This document shows, one piece after another, positions 16,578 through 25,058 of a DNA stretch of 64,000 nucleotides (its first letter is position 1; every line of letters begins with the position of its first letter). This DNA is from Citrobacter rodentium NBRC 105723 = DSM 16636 (GTDB taxonomy: Bacteria > Pseudomonadota > Gammaproteobacteria > Enterobacterales > Enterobacteriaceae). The position numbers were made by a program, and so were the translations under genes. Under the pieces are notes generated by a model that was not told where the DNA came from, did no database searches, and saw only the letters and a list, made by a program, of their open reading frames with translations. The DNA is taken from the NCBI RefSeq assembly GCF_021278985.1, contig NZ_CP082833.1, forward strand, positions 4,836,001 to 4,900,000. The letters are read 5' to 3'.

Positions 16578-17378
16578 ATGAGACTGATTCCCCTGACTAC
16601 TGCTGAACAGGTCGGCAAATGGGCTGCACGCCATATCGTTAACCGTATCAACGCCTTTAAACCGACAGCCGATCGTCCGTTTGTGCTGGGTCTGCCAACC
16701 GGCGGCACGCCGCTGACGGCATACAAAGCGTTAGTCGAAATGCACAAAGCGGGCCAGGTCAGCTTCAAACATGTCGTGACGTTCAATATGGACGAATATG
16801 TCGGCCTGCCGAAAGAGCATCCTGAAAGCTATCATAGCTTCATGCACCGCAACTTCTTTGATCACGTTGATATTCCAGCTGAAAACATTAACCTGCTCAA
16901 TGGTAACGCGGCGGATATTGACGCAGAATGCCGTCAATATGAAGAAAAAATCCGTTCTTACGGTAAAATCCACCTGTTTATGGGCGGCGTGGGTAACGAT
17001 GGTCACATCGCATTTAACGAACCGGCATCCTCTCTGGCCTCCCGTACCCGTATCAAAACCCTGACGCACGATACCCGCGTGGCGAACTCCCGTTTCTTTG
17101 ACGGCGATGTGGATCAGGTGCCGAAGTATGCGCTGACCGTTGGCGTGGGTACGCTGCTGGATGCCGAAGAGGTGATGATTCTGGTGCTGGGCCATCAGAA
17201 AGCCCAGGCGCTGCAGGCGGCGGTAGAGGGGAACGTAAACCACATGTGGACCATCAGCTGCCTGCAGCTGCACCCGAAAGCGGTTGTGGTTTGCGATGAG
17301 CCGTCCACGATGGAGCTGAAAGTTAAGACACTGAAATATTTCAACGAGTTAGAAGCCGAAAATATTAAAGGTCTGTAA
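16578..17378 (+). CDS. nagB: Glucosamine-6-phosphate deaminase
   Basis: Converts glucosamine-6-phosphate to fructose-6-phosphate and ammonia; allosterically activated by GlcNAc-6-P and hexameric in E. coli. 266 aa, family length. The phosphate loop LGLPTGGTPLTAY is at 37-49, Asp72 lies in NMDEYVG, and the active-site segment GGVGNDGHIAFNEP near 136-149 contains the catalytic His/Glu pair. First gene of nagBACD. Repressed by NagC and activated by CRP through the sites upstream. A terminator-like hairpin directly follows. Confidence 0.98.
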   Translation: MRLIPLTTAEQVGKWAARHIVNRINAFKPTADRPFVLGLPTGGTPLTAYKALVEMHKAGQVSFKHVVTFNMDEYVGLPKEHPESYHSFMHRNFFDHVDIPAENINLLNGNAADIDAECRQYEEKIRSYGKIHLFMGGVGNDGHIAFNEPASSLASRTRIKTLTHDTRVANSRFFDGDVDQVPKYALTVGVGTLLDAEEVMILVLGHQKAQALQAAVEGNVNHMWTISCLQLHPKAVVVCDEPSTMELKVKTLKYFNELEAENIKGL

Positions 17379-17386
17379 TGAAGTCT

Positions 17387-17421
17387 CCGCCCTGCCACTG
17401 CGTTCAGGGCGGCATTTTTTT
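17387..17421 (+). terminator. nagB-nagA intercistronic hairpin with T-run
   Basis: Stem CCGCCCTG/CAGGGCGG, 10-base loop, then CATTTTTTT, nine bases after the nagB stop and 17 before nagA. Has the form of an intrinsic terminator but lies inside an operon, so it probably causes partial termination or protects the nagB 3' end, lowering nagACD relative to nagB. Confidence 0.65.
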
Positions 17422-17437
17422 GAAATCGGGGGTCGGA

Positions 17438-18586
17438 ATGTATGCGTTAACCCAGGGCCGGATTTTCACCGGCTACGAAATTCTTGATGACCATGCGATT
17501 GTTGTCGCCAATGGCCTGATCGACAGCGTTTGTCCGGTGGCTGAACTGCCGCAAGGGATCGAACAACGTTCACTGAACGGGGCCATTCTTTCCCCCGGTT
17601 TTATCGACGTCCAGCTTAACGGCTGCGGCGGCGTACAGTTCAACGATACCGCGGAAGCCGTTACCGTTGAAACGCTGGAAATTATGCAGAAAGCCAACGA
17701 GAAATCGGGCTGCACCAGCTATCTGCCGACGCTGATTACCACCAGCGACGATCTGATGAAACAGGGTGTTCAGGTCATGCGCGAATACCTGACGAAGCAT
17801 CCGCATCAGGCGCAGGGTCTTCATCTGGAAGGCCCCTGGCTGAACCTGGTGAAAAAAGGGACGCACAACCCCGCTTTTGTCCGCCAGCCGGACGCTGCGC
17901 TGGTGGATTTCCTGTGCGATAATGCCGACGTTATCGCCAAAGTAACGCTGGCGCCGGAAATGGTGCCTGCGGAGGTCATCAGCAAGCTGGCGAATGCCGG
18001 GATCGTGGTTTCCGCCGGTCACTCCAACGCCACGCTGAAGGAGGCGAAAGCCGGATTCCGCGCGGGCATCACTTTCGCCACGCACCTGTTCAACGCCATG
18101 CCGTATATTACCGGGCGCGAGCCGGGTCTGGCGGGGGCGATTCTTGACGAGGCCGATATCTATTGCGGCGTGATTGCCGACGGTCTGCACGTTGATTATG
18201 CCAACATCCGCAACGCCAAACGGCTGAAAGGCGACAAATTATGTCTGGTAACGGACGCAACGGCGCCGGCCGGGGCAAATATGGAACAGTTCATTTTTGC
18301 TGGTAAAACAATATACTACCGTAATGGACTCTGTGTGGATGAAAACGGTACGCTGAGCGGCTCGTCGCTAACCATGATTGAAGGCGTACGTAACCTGGTT
18401 GAACACTGCGGTATCGCGCTTGACGAAGTGCTGAGGATGGCGACGCTCTACCCAGCGCGCGCTATCGGCGTGGATAAACAGCTCGGCAGTATCGCGCCGG
18501 GTAAAGTGGCGAACCTGACCGCTTTCACACATGACTTTAAAATCATCAAGACCATCGTTAACGGCAACGAGGTCGTCACTGAGTAA
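17438..18586 (+). CDS. nagA: N-acetylglucosamine-6-phosphate deacetylase
   Basis: Hydrolyses GlcNAc-6-P to GlcN-6-P and acetate and so controls the level of the NagC inducer. Amidohydrolase-fold TIM barrel of 382 aa. Metal and catalytic residues: Glu131 in HLEGPWLN, His195 in SAGHSNAT, His216 in THLFNAM and the general base Asp273 in LVTDATAP. The ATG at 17438 gives the E. coli length and start MYALTQGRIF; upstream in-frame starts would run through the intercistronic hairpin. It is eight bases before nagC in the same operon. Confidence 0.97.
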   Translation: MYALTQGRIFTGYEILDDHAIVVANGLIDSVCPVAELPQGIEQRSLNGAILSPGFIDVQLNGCGGVQFNDTAEAVTVETLEIMQKANEKSGCTSYLPTLITTSDDLMKQGVQVMREYLTKHPHQAQGLHLEGPWLNLVKKGTHNPAFVRQPDAALVDFLCDNADVIAKVTLAPEMVPAEVISKLANAGIVVSAGHSNATLKEAKAGFRAGITFATHLFNAMPYITGREPGLAGAILDEADIYCGVIADGLHVDYANIRNAKRLKGDKLCLVTDATAPAGANMEQFIFAGKTIYYRNGLCVDENGTLSGSSLTMIEGVRNLVEHCGIALDEVLRMATLYPARAIGVDKQLGSIAPGKVANLTAFTHDFKIIKTIVNGNEVVTE

Positions 18587-18594
18587 GAGAAAGT

Positions 18595-19815
18595 ATGACA
18601 CCAGGCGGACAAGCTCAAATAGGTAATGTTGATCTCGTAAAACAGCTTAACAGCGCGGCCGTGTACCGCCTGATTGACCAGCATGGGCCAATCTCGCGGA
18701 TTCAGATTGCCGAACAAAGCCAGCTTGCTCCCGCCAGCGTAACCAAAATTACGCGTCAGCTGATTGAACGCGGACTGATCAAAGAAGTCGATCAGCAGGC
18801 CTCCACCGGGGGCCGCCGCGCCATCTCTATCGTTACCGAAACCCGCGGTTTTCACGCCGTCGGCGTGCGTCTCGGTCGCCACGACGCGACCATTACCCTG
18901 TTCGACCTCAGCAGCAAAGTGCTGGCTGAAGAGCACTATCCCCTGCCGGAACGTACCCAGGAGACGCTGGAACATGCGCTGCTTAACGCTATCTCGACCT
19001 TTATCGACAGCTACCAGCGCAAAATTCGCGAATTGATCGCCATTTCGGTGATCCTGCCGGGACTGGTCGATCCGGAAAGCGGCATGATCCACTACATGCC
19101 GCATATTCAGGTCGAGAACTGGGGGCTGGTTGAGGCGCTGGAACAACGTTTTCGCGTCACCTGTTTTGTCGGTCATGACATTCGCAGTCTGGCGCTGGCA
19201 GAGCACTATTTCGGTGCAAGCCAGGACTGTGAAGACTCTATTCTGGTGCGCGTTCACCGCGGTACGGGCGCCGGGATCATCTCGAATGGACGCATTTTCA
19301 TTGGCCGGAACGGCAACGTCGGCGAAATCGGCCATATTCAGGTTGAGCCGCTGGGCGAACGCTGCCACTGCGGCAACTTCGGCTGTCTGGAAACCATCGC
19401 CGCCAATGCCGCCATTGAACAACGCGTGCTGAACCTGCTTAAGCAGGGCTATCAGAGCCGCGTCTCGCTCGATGACTGTAATATCAAAGCTATCTGCAAG
19501 GCGGCGAATAAGGGCGACAGCCTGGCCTCTGAAGTCATCGAACACGTCGGGCGGCATCTGGGTAAAACCATCGCCATCGCCATTAACCTGTTTAATCCGC
19601 AAAAAATTGTCATCGCCGGTGAAATCACCGAAGCCGATAAAGTGCTGCTGCCCGCCATCGAAAGCTGTATTAATACGCAGGCGCTGAAGGCGTTTCGTCA
19701 GAATCTGCCGGTGGTGCGCTCCACCCTCGATCACCGCTCCGCCATCGGCGCCTTTGCGCTGGTAAAACGGGCGATGCTCAACGGGATTTTGCTCCAGCAT
19801 TTGCTGGAAAACTGA
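18595..19815 (+). CDS. nagC: NagC, ROK-family regulator of amino-sugar genes
   Basis: Transcription factor of 406 aa, released from DNA by GlcNAc-6-P. An N-terminal winged HTH (about 15-85; ISRIQIAEQSQLAPASVTKIT) precedes a ROK sugar-kinase-like domain containing the zinc motif GHIQVEPLGERCHCGNFGCLE. Represses nagE, nagBACD and chiP and activates glmUS in E. coli. It regulates its own operon via the two operators at 16364-16480; the possible chiP operator at 9390-9415 is in the same window. Confidence 0.97.
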   Translation: MTPGGQAQIGNVDLVKQLNSAAVYRLIDQHGPISRIQIAEQSQLAPASVTKITRQLIERGLIKEVDQQASTGGRRAISIVTETRGFHAVGVRLGRHDATITLFDLSSKVLAEEHYPLPERTQETLEHALLNAISTFIDSYQRKIRELIAISVILPGLVDPESGMIHYMPHIQVENWGLVEALEQRFRVTCFVGHDIRSLALAEHYFGASQDCEDSILVRVHRGTGAGIISNGRIFIGRNGNVGEIGHIQVEPLGERCHCGNFGCLETIAANAAIEQRVLNLLKQGYQSRVSLDDCNIKAICKAANKGDSLASEVIEHVGRHLGKTIAIAINLFNPQKIVIAGEITEADKVLLPAIESCINTQALKAFRQNLPVVRSTLDHRSAIGAFALVKRAMLNGILLQHLLEN

Positions 19816-19860
19816 TGCGATCTTATAGTAGCGGATTGTCAAACTTTTCCTGGGTAGTAC

Positions 19861-20613
19861 ATGACCATTAAAAATGTCATCTGTGATATCGACGGCGTGC
19901 TGATGCACGATAACGTCGCCGTACCCGGCGCGGCGGAATTTCTGACTGGCATTCTTGAAAAGGGCCTACCGCTGGTGCTGTTGACCAATTACCCGTCGCA
20001 GACCGGGCAGGATCTGGCGAACCGCTTCGCCACCGCCGGCGTCAACGTGCCGGACAGCGTTTTCTATACCTCGGCGATGGCCACTGCGGATTTTCTGCGC
20101 CGTCAGGAAGGTAAGAAAGCTTACGTGGTGGGCGAAGGCGCGCTGATCCACGAACTCTATAAAGCCGGATTTACCATTACCGATGTGAATCCCGATTTCG
20201 TCATCGTTGGCGAAACCCGCTCCTATAACTGGGACATGATGCATAAAGCGTCTTACTTCGTGGCTAACGGCGCGCGGTTTATCGCCACCAATCCGGACAC
20301 TCACGGGCGCGGCTTTTATCCGGCCTGCGGCGCGCTCTGCGCGGGCATAGAAAAGATTTCCGGACGCAAACCGTTCTACGTAGGCAAACCCAGCCCGTGG
20401 ATTATTCGCGCGGCGCTGAACAAAATGCAGGCGCACTCGGAAGAGACGGTGATTGTCGGCGATAACTTGCGTACCGATATTCTGGCCGGTTTCCAGGCGG
20501 GGCTTGAAACTATCCTGGTGCTTTCCGGCGTCTCCACGCTTGACGACATCGACAGTATGCCGTTCCGCCCAAGCTGGATTTACCCTTCCGTCGCCGAAAT
20601 CGACGTTATCTGA
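19861..20613 (+). CDS. nagD: HAD-family nucleotide phosphatase NagD (UmpH)
   Basis: HAD-superfamily phosphatase of 250 aa that in E. coli prefers UMP and GMP and contributes to pyrimidine homeostasis. Catalytic DIDGVL puts the nucleophile at Asp9 and acid/base at Asp11; VLLTNYPSQ is motif II and VGDNLRTDI near 200 is motif IV. It has the long C2 cap. Last gene of nagBACD, 45 bp after nagC; no direct role in amino-sugar breakdown is known. Confidence 0.96.
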   Translation: MTIKNVICDIDGVLMHDNVAVPGAAEFLTGILEKGLPLVLLTNYPSQTGQDLANRFATAGVNVPDSVFYTSAMATADFLRRQEGKKAYVVGEGALIHELYKAGFTITDVNPDFVIVGETRSYNWDMMHKASYFVANGARFIATNPDTHGRGFYPACGALCAGIEKISGRKPFYVGKPSPWIIRAALNKMQAHSEETVIVGDNLRTDILAGFQAGLETILVLSGVSTLDDIDSMPFRPSWIYPSVAEIDVI

Positions 20614-20866
20614 TTATCCCCTGTCTGATGATGCTTCGCTTATCAGGTCGCTGCCCGTGTGATGCGTCATCTAATAAAATCACCAGAAAATTGCCGAATC
20701 ATCAATAAATCCCTCTTTTGTGTATTCCTTTTTTATCATTCTACAATGGCTATTGAATTTTTTCTTTTTCAGCCGCCAAAAGTATTGCGCCCTTCTCCGC
20801 TTTACGGCATTTTCATTAGCAGACAAAGACAAAAAAGCTATACGCAACAGGTTAACGGAGAAGGTT

Positions 20867-22531
20867 ATGTGTTCGATTTTCGGCGTATTCGATATTAAGT
20901 CAGATGCAGGTGAACTGCGTAAAAAGGCTCTCGAGCTGTCACGCCTGATGCGCCATCGCGGCCCGGACTGGTCCGGCATTTTTGCCTGCGATAAGGCCAT
21001 CCTCGCCCATGAACGTTTGTCGATTGTGGACGTCAACGCCGGCGCCCAGCCGCTGTATAACGAAAAGAAAACCCATGTGCTGGCGGTCAATGGCGAAATT
21101 TATAACCATCAGGCGCTGCGCGCCGAGTACGGCGATCGTTACGCTTTCCAGACCGGCTCCGACTGCGAAGTGATCCTTGCGCTGTACCAGGAGAAAGGAG
21201 CTGAGTTTCTCGACGACCTGCAGGGAATGTTCGCCTTCGCCTTATATGACACTGAGAAAGACGCCTGGCTGATTGGCCGCGATCATCTCGGGATTATCCC
21301 GCTGTATATGGGCTATGACGAACACGGCAACCTGTACGTCGCCTCCGAAATGAAAGCGCTGGTGCCGGTTTGCCGCACCGTTAAAGAGTTTCCGGCGGGC
21401 AGCTATCTGTGGAGCCAGGACGGCGAAATTCGCCACTATTACCAGCGCGACTGGTTCGACTACGATGCGGTGAAAGACAACGTCACTGACAAGGCCGAAC
21501 TGCGCCAGGCGCTGGAAGACGCCGTTAAAAGCCACCTGATGTCCGATGTGCCGTACGGCGTGCTGCTCTCCGGCGGGCTCGACTCTTCCGTGATCTCGGC
21601 AATCACGAAAAAATTCGCCGCGCGACGCGTGGAAGATCAGGAGCGTTCTGAAGCCTGGTGGCCGCAGCTACACTCCTTCGCCGTCGGCCTGGCAGGCTCC
21701 CCGGATCTGAAAGCCGCACAGGAAGTCGCCGACCATCTGGGCACCGTGCACCATGAGATTCACTTCACCGTGCAGGAAGGGCTGGATGCAATCCGCGACG
21801 TGATTTATCACATCGAAACCTACGATGTCACCACCATTCGCGCCTCGACGCCGATGTACTTAATGTCGCGTAAAATCAAAGCGATGGGAATTAAAATGGT
21901 GCTGTCAGGCGAAGGCTCTGACGAAGTTTTCGGCGGCTACCTTTACTTCCATAAAGCGCCAGACGCCAAAGAGCTGCACGAGGAAACGGTGCGCAAGCTG
22001 CAGGCGCTGCATATGTTTGACTGCGCGCGCGCCAACAAAGCGATGTCCGCGTGGGGCGTGGAGGCGCGCGTTCCATTCCTCGATAAAAAATTCCTCGACG
22101 TGGCGATGCGTATTAACCCGCAGGATAAAATGTGCGGCAACGGCAAAATGGAAAAACATATCCTGCGCGAATGTTTTGAATCCTATCTGCCAGCCAGCGT
22201 CGCGTGGCGGCAGAAAGAGCAGTTCTCTGACGGCGTAGGCTATAGCTGGATCGATACCCTGAAAGAAGTGGCGGCGAAACAGGTTTCCGACCAGCAGCTG
22301 GAAACGGCCAGCTTCCGTTTCCCGTACAACACGCCGACCTCCAAAGAGGCGTATCTGTACCGTGAAATCTTTGAAGAGCTGTTCCCGCTGCCGAGCGCCG
22401 CAGAATGCGTGCCGGGCGGCCCGTCCGTCGCCTGCTCGTCCGCTAAAGCTATCGAGTGGGATGAGGCCTTTAAAACCATGAACGATCCCTCTGGTCGTGC
22501 GGTAGGCGTTCACCAGTCCGCTTATAAATAA
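20867..22531 (+). CDS. asnB: Asparagine synthetase B (glutamine-hydrolysing)
   Basis: Makes asparagine from aspartate, ATP and glutamine. The ATG at 20867 exposes the essential N-terminal Cys2 (MCSIFGVFD) after Met removal and gives 554 aa as in E. coli; longer in-frame starts upstream would bury this nucleophile. The glutaminase domain spans about 1-190; the synthetase domain carries the pyrophosphate loop LLSGGLDSS near 233 and VLSGEGSDEVFGGY near 346. The 253 bp before it, from nagD, should carry the promoter; I see no gene there. Ended by the hairpin at 22545-22570. Confidence 0.97.
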   Translation: MCSIFGVFDIKSDAGELRKKALELSRLMRHRGPDWSGIFACDKAILAHERLSIVDVNAGAQPLYNEKKTHVLAVNGEIYNHQALRAEYGDRYAFQTGSDCEVILALYQEKGAEFLDDLQGMFAFALYDTEKDAWLIGRDHLGIIPLYMGYDEHGNLYVASEMKALVPVCRTVKEFPAGSYLWSQDGEIRHYYQRDWFDYDAVKDNVTDKAELRQALEDAVKSHLMSDVPYGVLLSGGLDSSVISAITKKFAARRVEDQERSEAWWPQLHSFAVGLAGSPDLKAAQEVADHLGTVHHEIHFTVQEGLDAIRDVIYHIETYDVTTIRASTPMYLMSRKIKAMGIKMVLSGEGSDEVFGGYLYFHKAPDAKELHEETVRKLQALHMFDCARANKAMSAWGVEARVPFLDKKFLDVAMRINPQDKMCGNGKMEKHILRECFESYLPASVAWRQKEQFSDGVGYSWIDTLKEVAAKQVSDQQLETASFRFPYNTPTSKEAYLYREIFEELFPLPSAAECVPGGPSVACSSAKAIEWDEAFKTMNDPSGRAVGVHQSAYK

Positions 22532-22544
22532 GCGTACCTGATGA

Positions 22545-22570
22545 AAAGGACCCGAAAGGGTCCTTTTTTT
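22545..22570 (+). terminator. asnB intrinsic terminator
   Basis: Stem AAAGGACCC/GGGTCCTTT with a GAAA loop followed by T residues, 14 bp after the asnB stop. Confidence 0.9.
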
Positions 22571-22685
22571 ACGCTAATATCTTGCCCATAAAGCGATTAA
22601 TAACCAATAATTGCCGATTATTGCGTCACGCTGTTCGCAACCTAACCAAACAGTCACATTCCGGCAGTTTTCGATGAAAAAGAGG

Positions 22686-22714
22686 TTGACGGTACAGGAC
22701 TCAATACGCATAAT
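22686..22714 (+). promoter_or_regulatory. Promoter of the metT tRNA operon
   Basis: TTGACG (22686-22691), a 17-bp spacer and CATAAT (22709-22714), followed by a G+C-rich discriminator GCGCCCCGC. Such discriminators are typical of stringently controlled stable-RNA promoters. It lies 38 bp before the first tRNA. Confidence 0.8.
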
Positions 22715-22752
22715 GCGCCCCGCAACGCCGATAAGGTAACGCGAAAAAAGAG

Positions 22753-22829
22753 GGCTACGTAGCTCAGTTGGTTAGAGCACATCACTCATAATGATGGGGT
22801 CACAGGTTCGAATCCCGTCGTAGCCACCA
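22753..22829 (+). tRNA. metT: tRNA-Met (CAU), elongator
   Basis: 77 nt with encoded CCA; acceptor GGCTACG/CGTAGCC, anticodon CAT in CTCATAA, T-loop TTCGAAT. First gene of the seven-tRNA operon. Identical to the copy at 23176-23252. Confidence 0.97.
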
Positions 22830-22837
22830 TCTTTTTT

Positions 22838-22922
22838 GCGGGAGTGGCGAAATTGGTAGACGCACCAGATTTAGGTTCTGGCGCCGCAAGGTGTGCGAGT
22901 TCAAGTCTCGCCTCCCGCACCA
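22838..22922 (+). tRNA. leuW: tRNA-Leu (UAG)
   Basis: 85 nt with encoded CCA and the long variable arm of class II tRNAs; acceptor GCGGGAG/CTCCCGC, anticodon TAG in TTTAGGT. Same position as E. coli leuW. Confidence 0.97.
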
Positions 22923-22976
22923 TTCACCAGTAGGCGTTGCGCGGAGAATCTGAAGTTCTCTGTGCAGAAAATTTGT

Positions 22977-23051
22977 TGGGGTATCGCCAAGCGGTAAGGC
23001 ACCGGTTTTTGATACCGGCATTCCCTGGTTCGAATCCAGGTACCCCAGCCA
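22977..23051 (+). tRNA. glnU: tRNA-Gln (UUG), first copy
   Basis: 75 nt with encoded CCA; acceptor TGGGGTA/TACCCCA, anticodon TTG in TTTTGAT. Same sequence as the next gene. Confidence 0.97.
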
Positions 23052-23085
23052 TATTTCTTCGAGTTGCGGTTCACCGCCCGGTTAT

Positions 23086-23160
23086 TGGGGTATCGCCAAG
23101 CGGTAAGGCACCGGTTTTTGATACCGGCATTCCCTGGTTCGAATCCAGGTACCCCAGCCA
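23086..23160 (+). tRNA. glnW: tRNA-Gln (UUG), second copy
   Basis: 75 nt, identical to the preceding tRNA-Gln (UUG), separated from it by a 34-nt spacer. Encoded CCA. Confidence 0.97.
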
Positions 23161-23175
23161 TCGAAGAAGTACACT

Positions 23176-23252
23176 GGCTACGTAGCTCAGTTGGTTAGAG
23201 CACATCACTCATAATGATGGGGTCACAGGTTCGAATCCCGTCGTAGCCACCA
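23176..23252 (+). tRNA. metU: tRNA-Met (CAU), elongator, second copy
   Basis: 77 nt, identical to the copy at 22753-22829, 15 nt after the preceding tRNA-Gln. Encoded CCA. Confidence 0.97.
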
Positions 23253-23299
23253 TATCCTGAATGCGTTAAATGACTTTGACGAGTTCGAAAACGATTTGT

Positions 23300-23367
23300 T
23301 GGGGTATCTCCAGGCACTATGCTCCGGATTCTGATTCCGGCATGAGATAACCAGCGCTGGATTAAAT
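23300..23367 (+). pseudogene. tRNA-Gln (CUG)-like remnant A in the tRNA operon
   Basis: Begins TGGGGTATC like a tRNA-Gln and keeps the anticodon arm CCGGATTCTGATTCCGG intact, but the D arm is altered and the variable, T-arm and 3' acceptor parts are replaced by GAGATAACC and unrelated bases, with no CCA. It cannot fold as a tRNA. GGTATCTC at its start can pair with GAGATAACC (23344-23352), giving a different closed stem-loop. It occupies the place where E. coli has an intact glnV. Confidence 0.7.
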
Positions 23368-23442
23368 TGGGGTATCGCCAAGCGGTAAGGCACCGGATTC
23401 TGATTCCGGCATTCCGAGGTTCGAATCCTCGTACCCCAGCCA
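23368..23442 (+). tRNA. glnV: tRNA-Gln (CUG), first copy
   Basis: 75 nt with encoded CCA; anticodon CTG in TTCTGAT, acceptor TGGGGTA/TACCCCA. Preceded directly by tRNA-like remnant A. Which CUG copy corresponds to E. coli glnV and which to glnX is assigned by order only. Confidence 0.96.
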
Positions 23443-23485
23443 GATTCATAAAACGTTCCGCTAACGAACGCAAGAAGCACGCAAG

Positions 23486-23540
23486 TGCGGTATCTCCACC
23501 GTGTTGATTCCGGCATGAGATAACCGACGCTAAATTAAAT
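23486..23540 (+). pseudogene. tRNA-Gln-like remnant B in the tRNA operon
   Basis: Shorter relative of remnant A: TGCGGTATCTCC, then TTGATTCCGGCATGAGATAACC with the anticodon half partly deleted, ending ATTAAAT just before the next tRNA as in A. The shared flanks indicate that a remnant-plus-tRNA unit was duplicated and then diverged. Confidence 0.6.
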
Positions 23541-23615
23541 TGGGGTATCGCCAAGCGGTAAGGCACCGGATTCTGATTCCGGCATTCCGAGGTTCGAATC
23601 CTCGTACCCCAGCCA
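23541..23615 (+). tRNA. glnX: tRNA-Gln (CUG), second copy
   Basis: 75 nt, same sequence as the copy at 23368-23442. Last tRNA of the operon; the terminator follows within ten bases. Encoded CCA. Confidence 0.96.
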
Positions 23616-23624
23616 CATTAAAAA

Positions 23625-23651
23625 AGCTCGCTTCGGCGAGCTTTTTGTTTT
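23625..23651 (+). terminator. tRNA operon terminator
   Basis: Stem AAGCTCGC/GCGAGCTT with a TTCG-type loop followed by T-rich sequence, immediately after the last tRNA. Confidence 0.9.
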
Positions 23652-23660
23652 TCTGTTCGT

Positions 23661-23729
23661 GATGCCTGATTCGCCGGATGACGGCACAGGTGCCTTATCC
23701 GGCCTACAGGTCATCCGTCCATCAGGCAT
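23661..23729. repeat. REP/BIME element between tRNA operon and ubiF
   Basis: A REP core (CGCCGGATGACGGC ... CCTTATCCGGCCTAC) is enclosed by the outer inverted pair ATGCCTGAT/ATCAGGCAT. It lies between convergent transcription units. Confidence 0.75.
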
Positions 23730-23737
23730 AAGACGCC

Positions 23738-24913
23738 TCACAGCCCTAACGCGTACTTCAGCGCCTGACGTTTCAGTACGCCCGCGCGGGCGGCCGCCAT
23801 CAGGCCGAGATTACGCATCATGCGCAGCGGCGGCAGGTTATTGCTGAATCCGGCGTAGAACAGATCCATTCCGCTCTGCATAATGAAGTTATCGGCCATG
23901 CGCCGCATCTGATAACGCTTCAATACCGGCTGGCTGGCCCAGGGCTCGCCATAGCTGCGCGCATTCACCAGCACATCAATCAGCGCATCGACGTCGCGAT
24001 ACCCCAGATTCACCCCCTGCCCGGCCAGCGGGTGAATGGTATGCGCCGCATCGCCCACCAGCGCCAGTCCCGGCTGCACATACTGCAACGCATGTCGCCG
24101 GGTCAGCGGGAAGGCGCCTGCGGCAACCGGCGTGACCGGCCCCAGCCGTGTCGGGAAATGTCTGGCTATTTCCGCCTTCAGCTGCGACATACTCAGCGCT
24201 TGCAGCTGGCGAATACGCCCAGGCGAGTCATACCACACCAGCGACGCCCAGTTGTCGAACAGCGGCAGGAAAGCGCGCGGACCGTCCGGCGTAAACTGCT
24301 GCCAGGTACTGTCGCCCGGCGCATTCTCGCACCGGACGGTAATCAGCATACACGACTGCGCATAATGCCAGGCGTGAATGCCAATACCCGCCATCTGCCG
24401 TACCCGCGAGTTCGCGCCATCGGCGCCAACCACCAGTTTCGCCGCCAGCCGCTCGCCGTCCGCCAGCTCCAGTTCGTAACCATCGTGATGGCGATGCAGC
24501 GCCATAAGCGAAGCCGGTTCGCGTAGCGTAACGTTCGGATGCGCCGCCAGCGCCTGCCAGAGCGCCTGTTGCAAAACGCTGTTCTCGACCATATAGCCCA
24601 GCAGCGGCAGCTTCAGCTCTGCGGCGTCAAACGCCACATGCGCGCTCTCCCACTCCCAGGTTTCCAGCCGACGATAGGGATGGCTGCGCATTCCCTGCAC
24701 GGCATCCCAGACGCCCAGCTCCTTCAGCAGCGAAACGGACGCGGCGCTGATGGCGGAAATGCGCACATCGGGCTGACTGCCCGCCACAAACGGCGCTGGC
24801 GCGGCGTGTTCAATCACCGTAACCGCAAACCCGTGCTGCGCCAGTCCCAGCGCCAGCGCGCCGCCGACCATTCCTCCGCCGACAATGGCGACTTCCGTTG
24901 GTTGATTTGTCAT
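23738..24913 (-). CDS. ubiF: 3-demethoxyubiquinol 3-hydroxylase UbiF
   Basis: FAD-dependent monooxygenase for one of the ring hydroxylations of aerobic ubiquinone synthesis. 391 aa from the ATG at 24913; a TTG two codons upstream is in frame, but the ATG matches the E. coli start MTNQPTE. The N-terminal FAD fold is VAIVGGGMVGGALALGL and the C-terminal FAD motif is VGDAAHTIHPLAGQGVN; the Asp-Gly region GADGANSRVRQ near 160 is also present. Divergent from miaB. Confidence 0.95.
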   Translation of the reverse strand: MTNQPTEVAIVGGGMVGGALALGLAQHGFAVTVIEHAAPAPFVAGSQPDVRISAISAASVSLLKELGVWDAVQGMRSHPYRRLETWEWESAHVAFDAAELKLPLLGYMVENSVLQQALWQALAAHPNVTLREPASLMALHRHHDGYELELADGERLAAKLVVGADGANSRVRQMAGIGIHAWHYAQSCMLITVRCENAPGDSTWQQFTPDGPRAFLPLFDNWASLVWYDSPGRIRQLQALSMSQLKAEIARHFPTRLGPVTPVAAGAFPLTRRHALQYVQPGLALVGDAAHTIHPLAGQGVNLGYRDVDALIDVLVNARSYGEPWASQPVLKRYQMRRMADNFIMQSGMDLFYAGFSNNLPPLRMMRNLGLMAAARAGVLKRQALKYALGL

Positions 24914-25058
24914 GGTCAATCATCCTGTTACGTGAATCAGATAAGTTTACAGGATTTTTTACCCCTTGAGGCTGATAACGGTCATACTGGTCACAACCGC
25001 GGCAAAGCATTACACTATGCGCCCTGCAATTCAGCCACTATTTCGCAAGAGCAAGTCG

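Noticed and set aside
18448..19908. Minus-strand open frame of about 480 codons opposite nagC
   Set aside because: Antisense shadow of nagC and the ends of nagA and nagD; no recognisable domain.
22753..23615. Regularly spaced near-identical repeats resembling a CRISPR array
   Set aside because: The repeats are complete tRNA genes with anticodons and encoded CCA ends plus tRNA-derived remnants; spacing is irregular and no cas genes are present.
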